Positions 8,231-15,003 of a stretch of DNA of 21,140 nt are shown here, piece after piece (the first letter of the stretch is position 1; the number at the start of each line of letters is the position of its first letter). Where the stretch lies: positions 1-21,140 of the forward strand of contig JASBYX010000029.1 of NCBI GenBank assembly GCA_029983755.1, written 5' to 3'. This DNA is from Anaerovoracaceae bacterium. Its GTDB lineage: Bacteria; Bacillota; Clostridia; Peptostreptococcales; Anaerovoracaceae. The notes beneath the pieces were generated by a model, which saw only the letters and a list, made by a program, of their open reading frames with translations, searched no databases and was not told where the DNA came from. The translations under genes were made by a program, and so were the position numbers.

Positions 8231-8291
8231 TGAAAAACCAACTTTATGGTTATTATTGGTATTTCGGATTATCATTATAATTCATGAGAGT

Positions 8292-8335
8292 ATGAAAAAA
8301 TCGCTCAGATTTCATGATCTGGGCGATTTTTTCAT
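8292..8335. terminator. bidirectional intrinsic terminator between recN and the wall-protein gene
   Basis: Stem TCGCTCAGAT (8301-8310) pairs with ATCTGGGCGA (8317-8326) with one G-U, around the loop TTCATG. It is flanked by A6 and T6, so each strand has a U-tract. recN (plus) and the wall-protein gene (minus) converge on it. Confidence 0.9.
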
Positions 8336-8352
8336 TTGGCTAGTTTGTTATA

Positions 8353-10437
8353 CTAGAGAAGTTTTCCTTCTTTGTTCTGTCTTCTTCCAATAAGGAGAAT
8401 TCCTACAGCGGAAGCTATTCCAAAAAGGCTTAATACATAAAGCATGTTATCATCACCGGTATTAGGAGTATTAGCCTTCTTTCTCTCCGGTGCCTTAGGA
8501 GCATTTGTCTTTGGCTGATTTGCCTTAGGTGTCTCCGGTTTCTTCGGTTCTTCCTTTGGTGGCTGAGGTGCCGGCGGCTCCTCCTTTGGCGGTTCAGGCT
8601 TCGGCGGCTTTGGTGCCGGCGGCTCCTCCTTTGGCGGTTCAGGCTTCGGTGGCTGAGGTGCCGGCGGCTCCTCCTTTGGCGGTTCAGGCTTCGGTGGCTT
8701 TGGTGCCGGCGGCTCCTCTTTCTGGACTTCTCTGTAAACATAAGTTACAACAGTAGTTCCCCCTATAACCTTTCCGTTTTCTTTACCTGTTGTCTTGGCA
8801 GGAACTCTTTCGTACACCTTGCCATCCTTTTCGATCTTATCCGGACGATTATCAACGGCAGTATCGTATTTTGTGCCAACCTTACTCTTTGGCGTATCTT
8901 CAACCTGTTCCTTAATTACATTACCCTTCTCGTCCACATAGTTAACCACAACTTTCCCAGCCTTCACATAGTAGTGAACAACTTCCTCACTAGGGTGGAA
9001 ATCGTTAGTCAAAAGGGTATTTACAGTTCCGCCATACATTGTATTTGTTACAGGGTCCTTGATATCTCCGGTATAAATTGTGAGAACTTTTCCTTCCGGA
9101 AGATTTGAAATTGATGAGTGGCTGTTCTTGTTATTTGTCTCCGCAGTAAAGGTTTGTCCATCAACTGTAAATGTTTTGTTAGGAAGCACTTTGGTGTTTG
9201 CTTTTCCTGAAGGTACTTCAGTCTCAAAGACCTTTGTATATCCATCTGTCGATATATCCGTAGCATCCTTATATAGGATTCTAGAGGAATCGTCCTGTCC
9301 TTCCCAAGCTTTTTTTGACGGATTCTTAACCCAAACACTTATTCTCTGTGTCTGATCCTCAGATATAATCTCTCTGATTCTCTTAACTCCTCGGTTGTTA
9401 AAACCGTGGTCCTGCCACTTAGTTCCAACCGGCAATGTATTTATCTTTTTTCCTTTTCCGGTTTCCGGAGATTGCTGGTATAGAATGTAGTCAGAGAATT
9501 CACGGGGATTGGAAGGTGTAAACACTTCACCGTCATGGCCGTATATTTTGTGAGTTGCTATATCAGTCTCTTTACCATTAGGTTTATATGTGTCTGTTTT
9601 AGCATCATTCTTATTATCATCATATAACGGATTATCCGGATCTATAGCTCTGTATGATGTTACCAGCCCTGTCACCTTAGGTATTACTACCTGTTCAGCA
9701 TTTACATTCATATTTTTTCTTCCAGGCAAAGTGAAATTGCTTATTACCTTTGAAATTATTCTTATAGGGCTCGTTCTTAGAGTAGGAACACCATCTAGAT
9801 TATAATTGAAGTAAATATTTTCGGCTGTGATTATATCCTCAGGCAAATCCTCATTATACTTTTTCTTGTATTCTTGAGCTACTTTCTCATTGTACTTATT
9901 CATGAGAGTGTTGAAAGTAAGGTGCTCATCACCGGGATTTACTGTTATAGCCTCAACTACCTCACCCGGTTTTGCTTTGCTGTAAAGTTTAATAGTTATT
10001 GGTGGATTATTTGCGCCATCCTTAGCAGACTTCTTAGGTATGGATGCTGTATAATAGTAATCCGTATTCATTTTCGTCCACACATTCGGATCGTTTTCCC
10101 CGGCATTTTTCTGCTCTTCTTCAGGCATTTTCTTAGCTACAAGAAATGGGGAAGTGTTCCATTCAGTGAGATCGACTACAGAAATTGTCAGACTGTTTGG
10201 ATCCGGATCAACTGTATATGGTGCATCTACCTTTACATCAGTTTTCACCCCTGCTCCTGCAGCCTCGTTCATATCAGGAGTAGCAGTAACTCCCTTTTCC
10301 AAAATTTTTCCTTCAGATTCATAATTGCCCTCTGAAGTCGGTTTCTTTGGTGCTCCGTTTTCCTCTGCAAATCCGCTTATGGCGAACAAACTGCACGTCA
10401 GAAGGCAGAGCATCAAGCAAATCAATACTTTTTTCAT
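8353..10437 (-). CDS. secreted cell-wall-anchored MucBP-domain protein with proline-rich wall stalk
   Basis: Predicted surface protein of 694 residues. A Sec signal peptide (about 1-24, cleaved after SGFA) opens it. Residues 25-485 have no domain I recognise; they are rich in Lys, Asp, Asn and Thr and look extracellular. A MucBP-like domain follows at about 488-578 (VVNYVDEKGNVI...TGKENGKVIGGTTVVTYVY), a family linked to mucin binding. Then a repeated PxPPKPEPPKEEPPA stalk, a Lys/Asn/Pro linker, and a sorting signal near 656: TPNTG, a hydrophobic stretch and an RRQNKEGK tail. Thr replaces the usual Leu of LPxTG. AAAGGA lies eight bases upstream of the ATG. It is monocistronic by its context. 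Adhesion to host glycans is an inference from domain type only. Confidence 0.88.
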   Translation of the reverse strand: MKKVLICLMLCLLTCSLFAISGFAEENGAPKKPTSEGNYESEGKILEKGVTATPDMNEAAGAGVKTDVKVDAPYTVDPDPNSLTISVVDLTEWNTSPFLVAKKMPEEEQKNAGENDPNVWTKMNTDYYYTASIPKKSAKDGANNPPITIKLYSKAKPGEVVEAITVNPGDEHLTFNTLMNKYNEKVAQEYKKKYNEDLPEDIITAENIYFNYNLDGVPTLRTSPIRIISKVISNFTLPGRKNMNVNAEQVVIPKVTGLVTSYRAIDPDNPLYDDNKNDAKTDTYKPNGKETDIATHKIYGHDGEVFTPSNPREFSDYILYQQSPETGKGKKINTLPVGTKWQDHGFNNRGVKRIREIISEDQTQRISVWVKNPSKKAWEGQDDSSRILYKDATDISTDGYTKVFETEVPSGKANTKVLPNKTFTVDGQTFTAETNNKNSHSSISNLPEGKVLTIYTGDIKDPVTNTMYGGTVNTLLTNDFHPSEEVVHYYVKAGKVVVNYVDEKGNVIKEQVEDTPKSKVGTKYDTAVDNRPDKIEKDGKVYERVPAKTTGKENGKVIGGTTVVTYVYREVQKEEPPAPKPPKPEPPKEEPPAPQPPKPEPPKEEPPAPKPPKPEPPKEEPPAPQPPKEEPKKPETPKANQPKTNAPKAPERKKANTPNTGDDNMLYVLSLFGIASAVGILLIGRRQNKEGKLL
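8549..8722 (-). repeat. 45-bp tandem repeats coding the proline-rich stalk
   Basis: Full 45-bp units start at 8571, 8616 and 8661, with partial units on both sides (8549-8570 and 8706-8722). Each unit codes 15 residues of PxPPKPEPPKEEPPA type, alternating Lys and Gln at one site. Copies are nearly identical at DNA level, which suggests recent expansion or homogenisation. Confidence 0.92.
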
Positions 10438-10480
10438 TACACTATCCTTTCTTTTAAGTTATTTAAATTTTTTATACTTA

Positions 10481-10489
10481 ATAGTACCA
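10481..10489 (-). promoter_or_regulatory. possible extended -10 promoter of the wall-protein gene
   Basis: On the minus strand TGG-TACTAT (10489-10481) is an extended -10, about 45 bases upstream of the start codon. No good -35 was found at the right distance. TATAAA at 10476-10471 is a second candidate. Confidence 0.35.
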
Positions 10490-10574
10490 TAAAATTTTCC
10501 CTTAGTTTGTAAGAAAGGTGCGTGTAAACTGAGGCAAACAAGTGGCTGTCGGGGATTGTTTCAACAAAATAACG

Positions 10575-10618
10575 GCGCCCGTTCCTTCCTTGCAAATTTG
10601 CAAATCACGAACGGGCGC
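10575..10618 (-). terminator. GC-rich hairpin after the small ORF, probable terminator
   Basis: GCGCCCGTTC (10575-10584) pairs perfectly with GAACGGGCGC (10609-10618). The loop holds a second perfect palindrome, TTGCAAATTTGCAA (10590-10603). On the minus strand the stem is followed by CGTTATTTTGTTG, a weak U-tract. It lies eight bases after the stop of the 27-codon ORF, so ending the aminopeptidase operon is the simplest role. The poor U-tract leaves other structural roles open. Confidence 0.55.
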
Positions 10619-10625
10619 ATAGCCT

Positions 10626-10709
10626 TTAAATCGTATTCAGTTGAATGTCATACACATACTGTAAAATACATAATATGAGATTTATACTATCATGATGACG
10701 TCCAGGCAT
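10626..10709 (-). CDS. small ORF, 27 residues, unknown hydrophobic peptide
   Basis: A short frame starts at 10709 with GGAGG-TCATA-ATG, a full-strength ribosome site with five-base spacing, the best in this operon. It opens MPGRHHDSINLILCILQYVY and ends DIQLNTI before TAA. Residues 9-20 are hydrophobic but short for a membrane helix. It begins 17 bases after the stop of the membrane-protein gene and ends just before the hairpin. No homologue is known to me. The strong ribosome site and operon position argue for translation; length and lack of recognised family argue for caution. Confidence 0.45.
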   Translation of the reverse strand: MPGRHHDSINLILCILQYVYDIQLNTI

Positions 10710-10726
10710 TATGACCTCCGGGAAAT

Positions 10727-11377
10727 TTATATTTTGATTTCTCTCCAATTGTCCCCTGGATCATTGGCTTCCTTCTCATCCACATTAATAAGGGTTGAAA
10801 AATTATCCATGTCGTAACGAATTTCACTACCTTCTTTTCTGTAATTTACAGTTTTCACGGCAAAATAATGAGTTTCTGTTTTCTTCTCACCTGTCCCCTT
10901 CGCCTGTACATGAACATCCGCCTTATATATAGTATAGATTATAAACGGGATATTTTTCTCGGTAGCTTTTGACTCAAACACCTTGTATAGATTTATATCT
11001 TGCCCTACCACATCAAACTTTTCGTCAACCTGCAATTTCTCCTTGATAGCCAATTCAACCTGGTTCTTACCTTCCTCCTTTATTGTGTCAAACACATTTT
11101 TGGATATATCCTTATAACTTTTTATCTCATCAGAACCATTCTTCGAAGCCTCTCCATCATCTGCCTTAGTTTCTTTCTTTTCAACAGAAACATCGTCATT
11201 TTTAGGAGATGTTTCCGTATTTGACTTACTTGTGTAAACAAAATATCCTACTGCACACAAAATCAGAACTAACACAACCAAAGAACAAATTATTATCCCT
11301 TTTTTTGAAGATTTCTTAGTTTCAAATTTCATGTCAGTGCTATGCTCTTGAACATTGTATTTTGAATTATTATCCAT
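10727..11377 (-). CDS. single-pass membrane protein with extracellular domain, unknown function
   Basis: 216 residues, not recognised. A hydrophilic N-terminus of about 26 residues (including KKSSKKG) is followed by one membrane helix at about 28-48 (IIICSLVVLVLILCAVGYFV). Positive residues before the helix suggest the N-terminus is inside. A Lys/Asp/Glu/Ser-rich linker (49-85) leads to a folded-looking alpha/beta domain (about 88-216) with alternating strands such as PFIIYTIYKADVHVQ and THYFAVKTVNYRK. Start AGGGGATTC-ATG overlaps the stop of the upstream aminopeptidase gene, so they are co-translated. Its job is unknown. Confidence 0.8.
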   Translation of the reverse strand: MDNNSKYNVQEHSTDMKFETKKSSKKGIIICSLVVLVLILCAVGYFVYTSKSNTETSPKNDDVSVEKKETKADDGEASKNGSDEIKSYKDISKNVFDTIKEEGKNQVELAIKEKLQVDEKFDVVGQDINLYKVFESKATEKNIPFIIYTIYKADVHVQAKGTGEKKTETHYFAVKTVNYRKEGSEIRYDMDNFSTLINVDEKEANDPGDNWREIKI

Positions 11378-11384
11378 GAATCCC

Positions 11385-12800
11385 CTATCTCATAAATGCC
11401 CTATATGCTTTCATTGTCATGTAGTTATCAACCTTTGAAGACAGCTCGTATGGTGAGTGCATGTTCAAAACAGGGGTACCACAGTCAACTACTTCCATTC
11501 CATATCTGCTCAGGAGAAATGCAATGGTACCACCGCCACCTGCATCGACTTTGCCAAGTTCACCCATCTGCCATACAACATCGTTGTCGGCAAAAATCTT
11601 CCTTAGTTCGGACAGAAATTCAGCGTTGGCATCGTTGGAACCGCCCTTTCCGCCTGAACCGCCGTACTTTGAAACTGCAACACCAAAGCCGAGATAGCAA
11701 GTGTTTTGTTTTTCCATAACTTCAGGGAAATCAGGATCGAAGGCCGCCGTAACGTCGGCAGAAAGAACCTTAGAATTCTTCATAGCTCTTCTAACTTTCA
11801 GGGACGAGTGATCTCCTTCAAGGGCAATCAGTTCGTGGATAGTGTTCTCCAGGAAGTAGGAATCCATTCCCGTGTTTCCGTAAGATCCGATTTCTTCCTT
11901 ATCCATAAACAGACCACATGCTGTGTACTCAGGGTTTTCCACCTGCAAAATAGCGTTCAGGGTTGCATATGCACAAACTCTGTCATCTTGACCATAAGCC
12001 AGTACCATGGACCTATCAAGACCCAAATCCCTCGCATTTCCAGCAGGAACTACTTCGATTTCAGCCATGAGGAAGTCTTCTTCCACGATGCCGTATTCCT
12101 CCATGAGAAGAGCAAGTACTCCCAGCTTAACAGCCTTTCCTTCCTCCTCGTCCTTCAGCGGAATATTCCCCAGAACCACATTCATCATCTCACCTGTCAC
12201 GCCCTCTGCCATAGTCTTCTGCATCTGGGCTTTGGAAAGGTGTATGAGAAGATCGGTAACACAAAACACCGGATCATCCGGTTTGTCACCAATGGCTACA
12301 GTAACCTTTTCACCATCTTTCTTGTACAAAACACCGTGAATTGCCAAAGGTAATGTTGTCCACTGGTACTTCTTCACTCCACCGTAGTAGTGAGTCTTAC
12401 CAAGGGCTATGTGACCATCCTCATATATTGGATTGGGTTTAAAATCAAGTCTTGGGGAATCTATGTGGGCACCGACAAGTCTCATGCCCTCTTCAAGGGG
12501 CTTCTTACCCATCACAAAGAGGCCGATTGATTTGTCCTTGTTGTTTACAAGTACCTTGGTGCCTGCTTTGAGCTTCTTGCCACCCTTTACAAGTTCTTCC
12601 AAGTCAACAAATCCCGCGGCTTTTGCCTGTCTTATTATCTCTGCTGATGCCAGCCTTTCTGTCTTTGCGTTATCAAGAAAGGCCTTGTAATCCTCGTTAT
12701 ATTTTAAAACTTCTTTCATTTCCTTATCTTTCAGCTGGAGCCACCCGCTCTTCGGCTGAAACATAAGGTCTTTGATCTTTTCGTTCTTTTTCTTTACCAT
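11385..12800 (-). CDS. apeA: M18 family aspartyl/leucyl-type zinc aminopeptidase
   Basis: Cytosolic dinuclear-zinc aminopeptidase of family M18, subtype 1 by its N-terminal layout. I place the start at the ATG at 12800, giving 471 residues, because GGGAGG lies seven bases upstream. A longer reading would need TTG at 12815, which precedes that site. Metal and catalytic residues are visible: H112 (GAHIDSPRLD), D272/D273 (GQDDRV), E302/E303 (DKEEIGS), D349 (SADVTAAFD) and H448 (NMHSPYE). It is first in a minus-strand operon with the membrane protein and small ORF, and divergent from the exported C69 dipeptidase. Two peptidases back to back suggest peptide use, an inference. Confidence 0.95.
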   Translation of the reverse strand: MVKKKNEKIKDLMFQPKSGWLQLKDKEMKEVLKYNEDYKAFLDNAKTERLASAEIIRQAKAAGFVDLEELVKGGKKLKAGTKVLVNNKDKSIGLFVMGKKPLEEGMRLVGAHIDSPRLDFKPNPIYEDGHIALGKTHYYGGVKKYQWTTLPLAIHGVLYKKDGEKVTVAIGDKPDDPVFCVTDLLIHLSKAQMQKTMAEGVTGEMMNVVLGNIPLKDEEEGKAVKLGVLALLMEEYGIVEEDFLMAEIEVVPAGNARDLGLDRSMVLAYGQDDRVCAYATLNAILQVENPEYTACGLFMDKEEIGSYGNTGMDSYFLENTIHELIALEGDHSSLKVRRAMKNSKVLSADVTAAFDPDFPEVMEKQNTCYLGFGVAVSKYGGSGGKGGSNDANAEFLSELRKIFADNDVVWQMGELGKVDAGGGGTIAFLLSRYGMEVVDCGTPVLNMHSPYELSSKVDNYMTMKAYRAFMR

Positions 12801-12818
12801 GTTTTTTCCTCCCAATAA

Positions 12819-12847
12819 ATATTACTATCTTTATACCTCAAAATCAA
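12819..12847 (-). promoter_or_regulatory. promoter of the M18 aminopeptidase operon
   Basis: On the minus strand TTGATT (12847-12842), 17 bases, then TAATAT (12824-12819). TATAAA at 12835-12830 is an alternative -10 that would give a longer leader. Confidence 0.5.
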
Positions 12848-12880
12848 TGAATAAAAATTTTGTGCCGGGGAATGTTTTTG

Positions 12881-12909
12881 TTACATTCTTGTCAATTTGG
12901 TGTTAAAAT
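12881..12909 (+). promoter_or_regulatory. promoter of the C69 dipeptidase gene
   Basis: TTACAT (12881-12886), 17 bases, then TAAAAT (12904-12909) preceded by TGT, an extended -10. It lies about 46 bases upstream of the start codon and is divergent from the aminopeptidase promoter. Confidence 0.6.
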
Positions 12910-12955
12910 AAGGATAAGATAATTTTAATTCAATAATATGAGGAGGAAAGTTGAA

Positions 12956-14746
12956 ATGAAAGGCATTTTTAGAACGACTGCTATGGCTCTTGTTGGGCTC
13001 TTCGCATTAGCTACCCCCTCATGGGCATGCACCGGGATGTACGTGGGAAAAGATGTCAGCGAAGACGGGACGACAGTAATTGCCAGAAGCGAAGACCAAG
13101 GTAGTGGTGCCTACAACAAAATGTATAAGGTAGAGCCAGCAAAAACCGAGAAAGGCAGATATTTTGTTGATACGGGGGAAGGCATGGAAAACTTCAAGGT
13201 ACCACTCCCAGAAAAAACATATAAATACACCTATGTTCCTGACTCATCTGATGCGGGAGATGGCATGTACCCTGCATGCTGTACCAACGAGTACGGGGTT
13301 GCAGTTGTGGGAACGATTTCTGCAGACCCTAGCGACAAATACCTGGAACAGGATCCCTTTGTGGACATCGGTCTGAGGGAAGCAATTCTTCCTGGCCTCA
13401 TCGCCTGCCAAGTTAAAACTTCAAGGGAAGCTGTAGATTTGCTCGCAAAGCTTGTGGATAAATACGGCTCCTCGGAGGGGAATATTTTGTTCTTTGCTGA
13501 CAAGAAAGAGGCATGGATATTTGAAATATACGGTGGTCATACATATGCTGCAATGAAGATGCCTACAGACATGGTTTCGGTTTTCGGAAATCAGTTCATG
13601 ATCGGTGCTGTAGATCAAAACGATAAGAATAATTATGTATTCTCAAAGGATTTGTTTGCAACAATCGACAAGGTTGGTGCTGTAAAAGACGGTGATCAGT
13701 ACAATCTGGCAAAATCCGTTAGCGACAACAAAAGAGATGAGTATTCAAATATGAGGACTTGGGTGGGTAAAAAGGTTCTAGCCCCTAGCAACACTGAGGA
13801 CTACAACAACGACACCTTCTATCCCCTCTTCTACAAGCCTGATGAAAAGGTAAAGATGCAACAGGTATTCGATATGTATAGGAATAGGTTCCAAGATACC
13901 CCTTATGCTATGGACGTTCCTGACAGCGAAAAAACCGATGCATATAAGGCTGTTATCGATAAGCTCAATGCGGAAGATCCTGAGACTCCGGGAAATATGA
14001 GACCTATTGGAGTTACTCGTTCCTCTGACATACATGCGATCCAGATATTTGATAAACTGCCTAAGAAAACAAGCTGTCTACAGTGGCTCTGCATGGGTAA
14101 CGCCGAAGGCTCCGTGTTTGTACCTTCTTTCAGCGGAATCACCGAGACAAATGATGCTTATCACGTTGACGGTTCTCAGTACAACACAAAGAGTGCTTAC
14201 TGGATTTTCAAGAGAAACGATACTTTAGCGACTTCTGACAGAGCCTTCCTTGGCAAGGGCGTTAAGGAGTTCTGGCAGTATCAAGAAAAGCTAATGCACA
14301 AGAAGATGCTCAAAGAGGTTGACAAAATCAAAGATGCTTATGGCAAAGACCCTGAAAAAGGTGCAGAGATGGTTACAAAACTTGCCGATGATACAGCAAA
14401 AGAGCAGCTTTCCAATGCTAAGCTACTATACACTTCCTTGATGTTTACAGCCACAGATAACATTAATGATAGAGGACAAAACTTTAAGAAAACTGAGTTT
14501 GTTGCACCTGTGGATCTTGAAAAGGCTGCCAAGGGGAAGGGGTATAAGGTTACCATAACAGAGAAGGACAAATCCACAAGAGCTGTTCTTTCCAAGGGTA
14601 GTGCCAAGTACACCTTGAAGGCTGATTCAAATTCTTACACACTCAACGATAAGGGTAAGAAAACAGATGGTGAACTAACTTTTGCAGCCTATAAGAAAGG
14701 TGATAAATTCATCGTTCCATTTGATTTCATAAAGGGCTTGAAGTAA
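12956..14746 (+). CDS. exported C69 family (PepD-type) dipeptidase
   Basis: Ntn-hydrolase dipeptidase of family C69, 596 residues. I place the start at 12956: GAGGAGG lies nine bases upstream, whereas the ATG at 12938 overlaps that site. The first 24 residues form a Sec signal peptide (ending TPSWA), directly followed by C25 in CTGMYVGKD, the conserved N-terminal nucleophile. Signal cleavage would thus expose the catalytic Cys with no further processing. Later family blocks include ARSEDQG, YPACCTNEYGVAVVGTIS, DIGLREAILPGLIACQ and GGHTYAAMKMP. The final ~100 residues (KKTEFVAPVDL onward) form an appended alpha/beta-looking tail. It is an extracytoplasmic enzyme; the exact substrate cannot be told. 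Confidence 0.93.
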   Translation: MKGIFRTTAMALVGLFALATPSWACTGMYVGKDVSEDGTTVIARSEDQGSGAYNKMYKVEPAKTEKGRYFVDTGEGMENFKVPLPEKTYKYTYVPDSSDAGDGMYPACCTNEYGVAVVGTISADPSDKYLEQDPFVDIGLREAILPGLIACQVKTSREAVDLLAKLVDKYGSSEGNILFFADKKEAWIFEIYGGHTYAAMKMPTDMVSVFGNQFMIGAVDQNDKNNYVFSKDLFATIDKVGAVKDGDQYNLAKSVSDNKRDEYSNMRTWVGKKVLAPSNTEDYNNDTFYPLFYKPDEKVKMQQVFDMYRNRFQDTPYAMDVPDSEKTDAYKAVIDKLNAEDPETPGNMRPIGVTRSSDIHAIQIFDKLPKKTSCLQWLCMGNAEGSVFVPSFSGITETNDAYHVDGSQYNTKSAYWIFKRNDTLATSDRAFLGKGVKEFWQYQEKLMHKKMLKEVDKIKDAYGKDPEKGAEMVTKLADDTAKEQLSNAKLLYTSLMFTATDNINDRGQNFKKTEFVAPVDLEKAAKGKGYKVTITEKDKSTRAVLSKGSAKYTLKADSNSYTLNDKGKKTDGELTFAAYKKGDKFIVPFDFIKGLK

Positions 14747-14787
14747 TAAGAGTCTAGCCAAAACATCAAAATAGCTTCAGTTTAGTT

Positions 14788-14812
14788 GGGAAATTAAAGT
14801 AACGGATTTCCC
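14788..14812. repeat. small inverted repeat after the C69 gene
   Basis: GGGAAAT (14788-14794) and ATTTCCC (14806-14812) form a perfect 7-bp stem with an 11-base loop, with no T-run after it. It may shape the 3' end of the C69 mRNA ahead of the stronger terminator. Confidence 0.4.
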
Positions 14813-14828
14813 ATACGCCGGCTTAAGT

Positions 14829-14898
14829 AATTAAAACAAAGGAGAAGGCCAATCTACACACCTTATTATGTGTCATCGACCTTCTCCTTTTTTAATTA
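14829..14898. terminator. bidirectional terminator between the C69 gene and the redox operon
   Basis: AAGGAGAAGG (14839-14848) pairs with CCTTCTCCTT (14880-14889), extended outward by AATTAAAA and TTTTAATT arms. An inner stem ACACA/TGTGT tops the loop. T-runs follow the stem on both strands. The C69 gene (plus) and the three-gene operon (minus) converge on it. The remainder of 14747-15003 holds only the hairpin at 14788 and the 11-bp repeats. Confidence 0.88.
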
Positions 14899-14970
14899 AG
14901 CTGTGAACGCCACCGTTCCAACTTAAAGATCTTGAATTTTATCGCCTAGTGCCTCTCAGAAGACAAATTG

Positions 14971-15003
14971 CTTTAGCGTTGCTTTAGAGTTTCTTTAGAG
15001 TTT
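14971..15003. repeat. three 11-bp tandem repeats touching the stop codon of the fusion gene
   Basis: CTTTAGCGTTG, CTTTAGAGTTT and CTTTAGAGTTT lie end to end. The last directly abuts the TAG (15004-15006) of the minus-strand gene. Two copies are identical and one has two changes. Confidence 0.8.

Noticed and set aside
8529..8756. Plus-strand Ala/Pro/Val-rich frame opposite the wall-protein stalk
   Set aside because: It is the complement of a GC-rich repetitive coding stretch; no ribosome site and no independent signal.
10438..10574. Riboswitch or T-box ahead of the wall-protein gene
   Set aside because: No conserved riboswitch motifs were seen; only a small TTGTT-TC-AACAA palindrome at 10556-10567.
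11706..12353. Long plus-strand frame opposite the aminopeptidase gene
   Set aside because: It lies wholly antisense to a well-supported M18 gene with all catalytic residues; no family features in its translation.
12938..12955. Earlier ATG for the C69 gene
   Set aside because: This ATG overlaps the GAGGAGG ribosome site of the ATG at 12956, and would put charged residues RRKVE before a normal signal peptide.
13010..13033. Lipoprotein signal at C25 of the C69 protein
   Set aside because: PSWA-C has Trp at -2 and lacks Leu at -3, so it is not a lipobox, and this Cys is the family nucleophile.
14832..14882. Minus-strand mini-ORF with AAGGAGAAGG before ATG (MTHNKV...)
   Set aside because: Its ribosome-like site and 3' end are the two arms of the terminator stem, so the match is explained by the hairpin.
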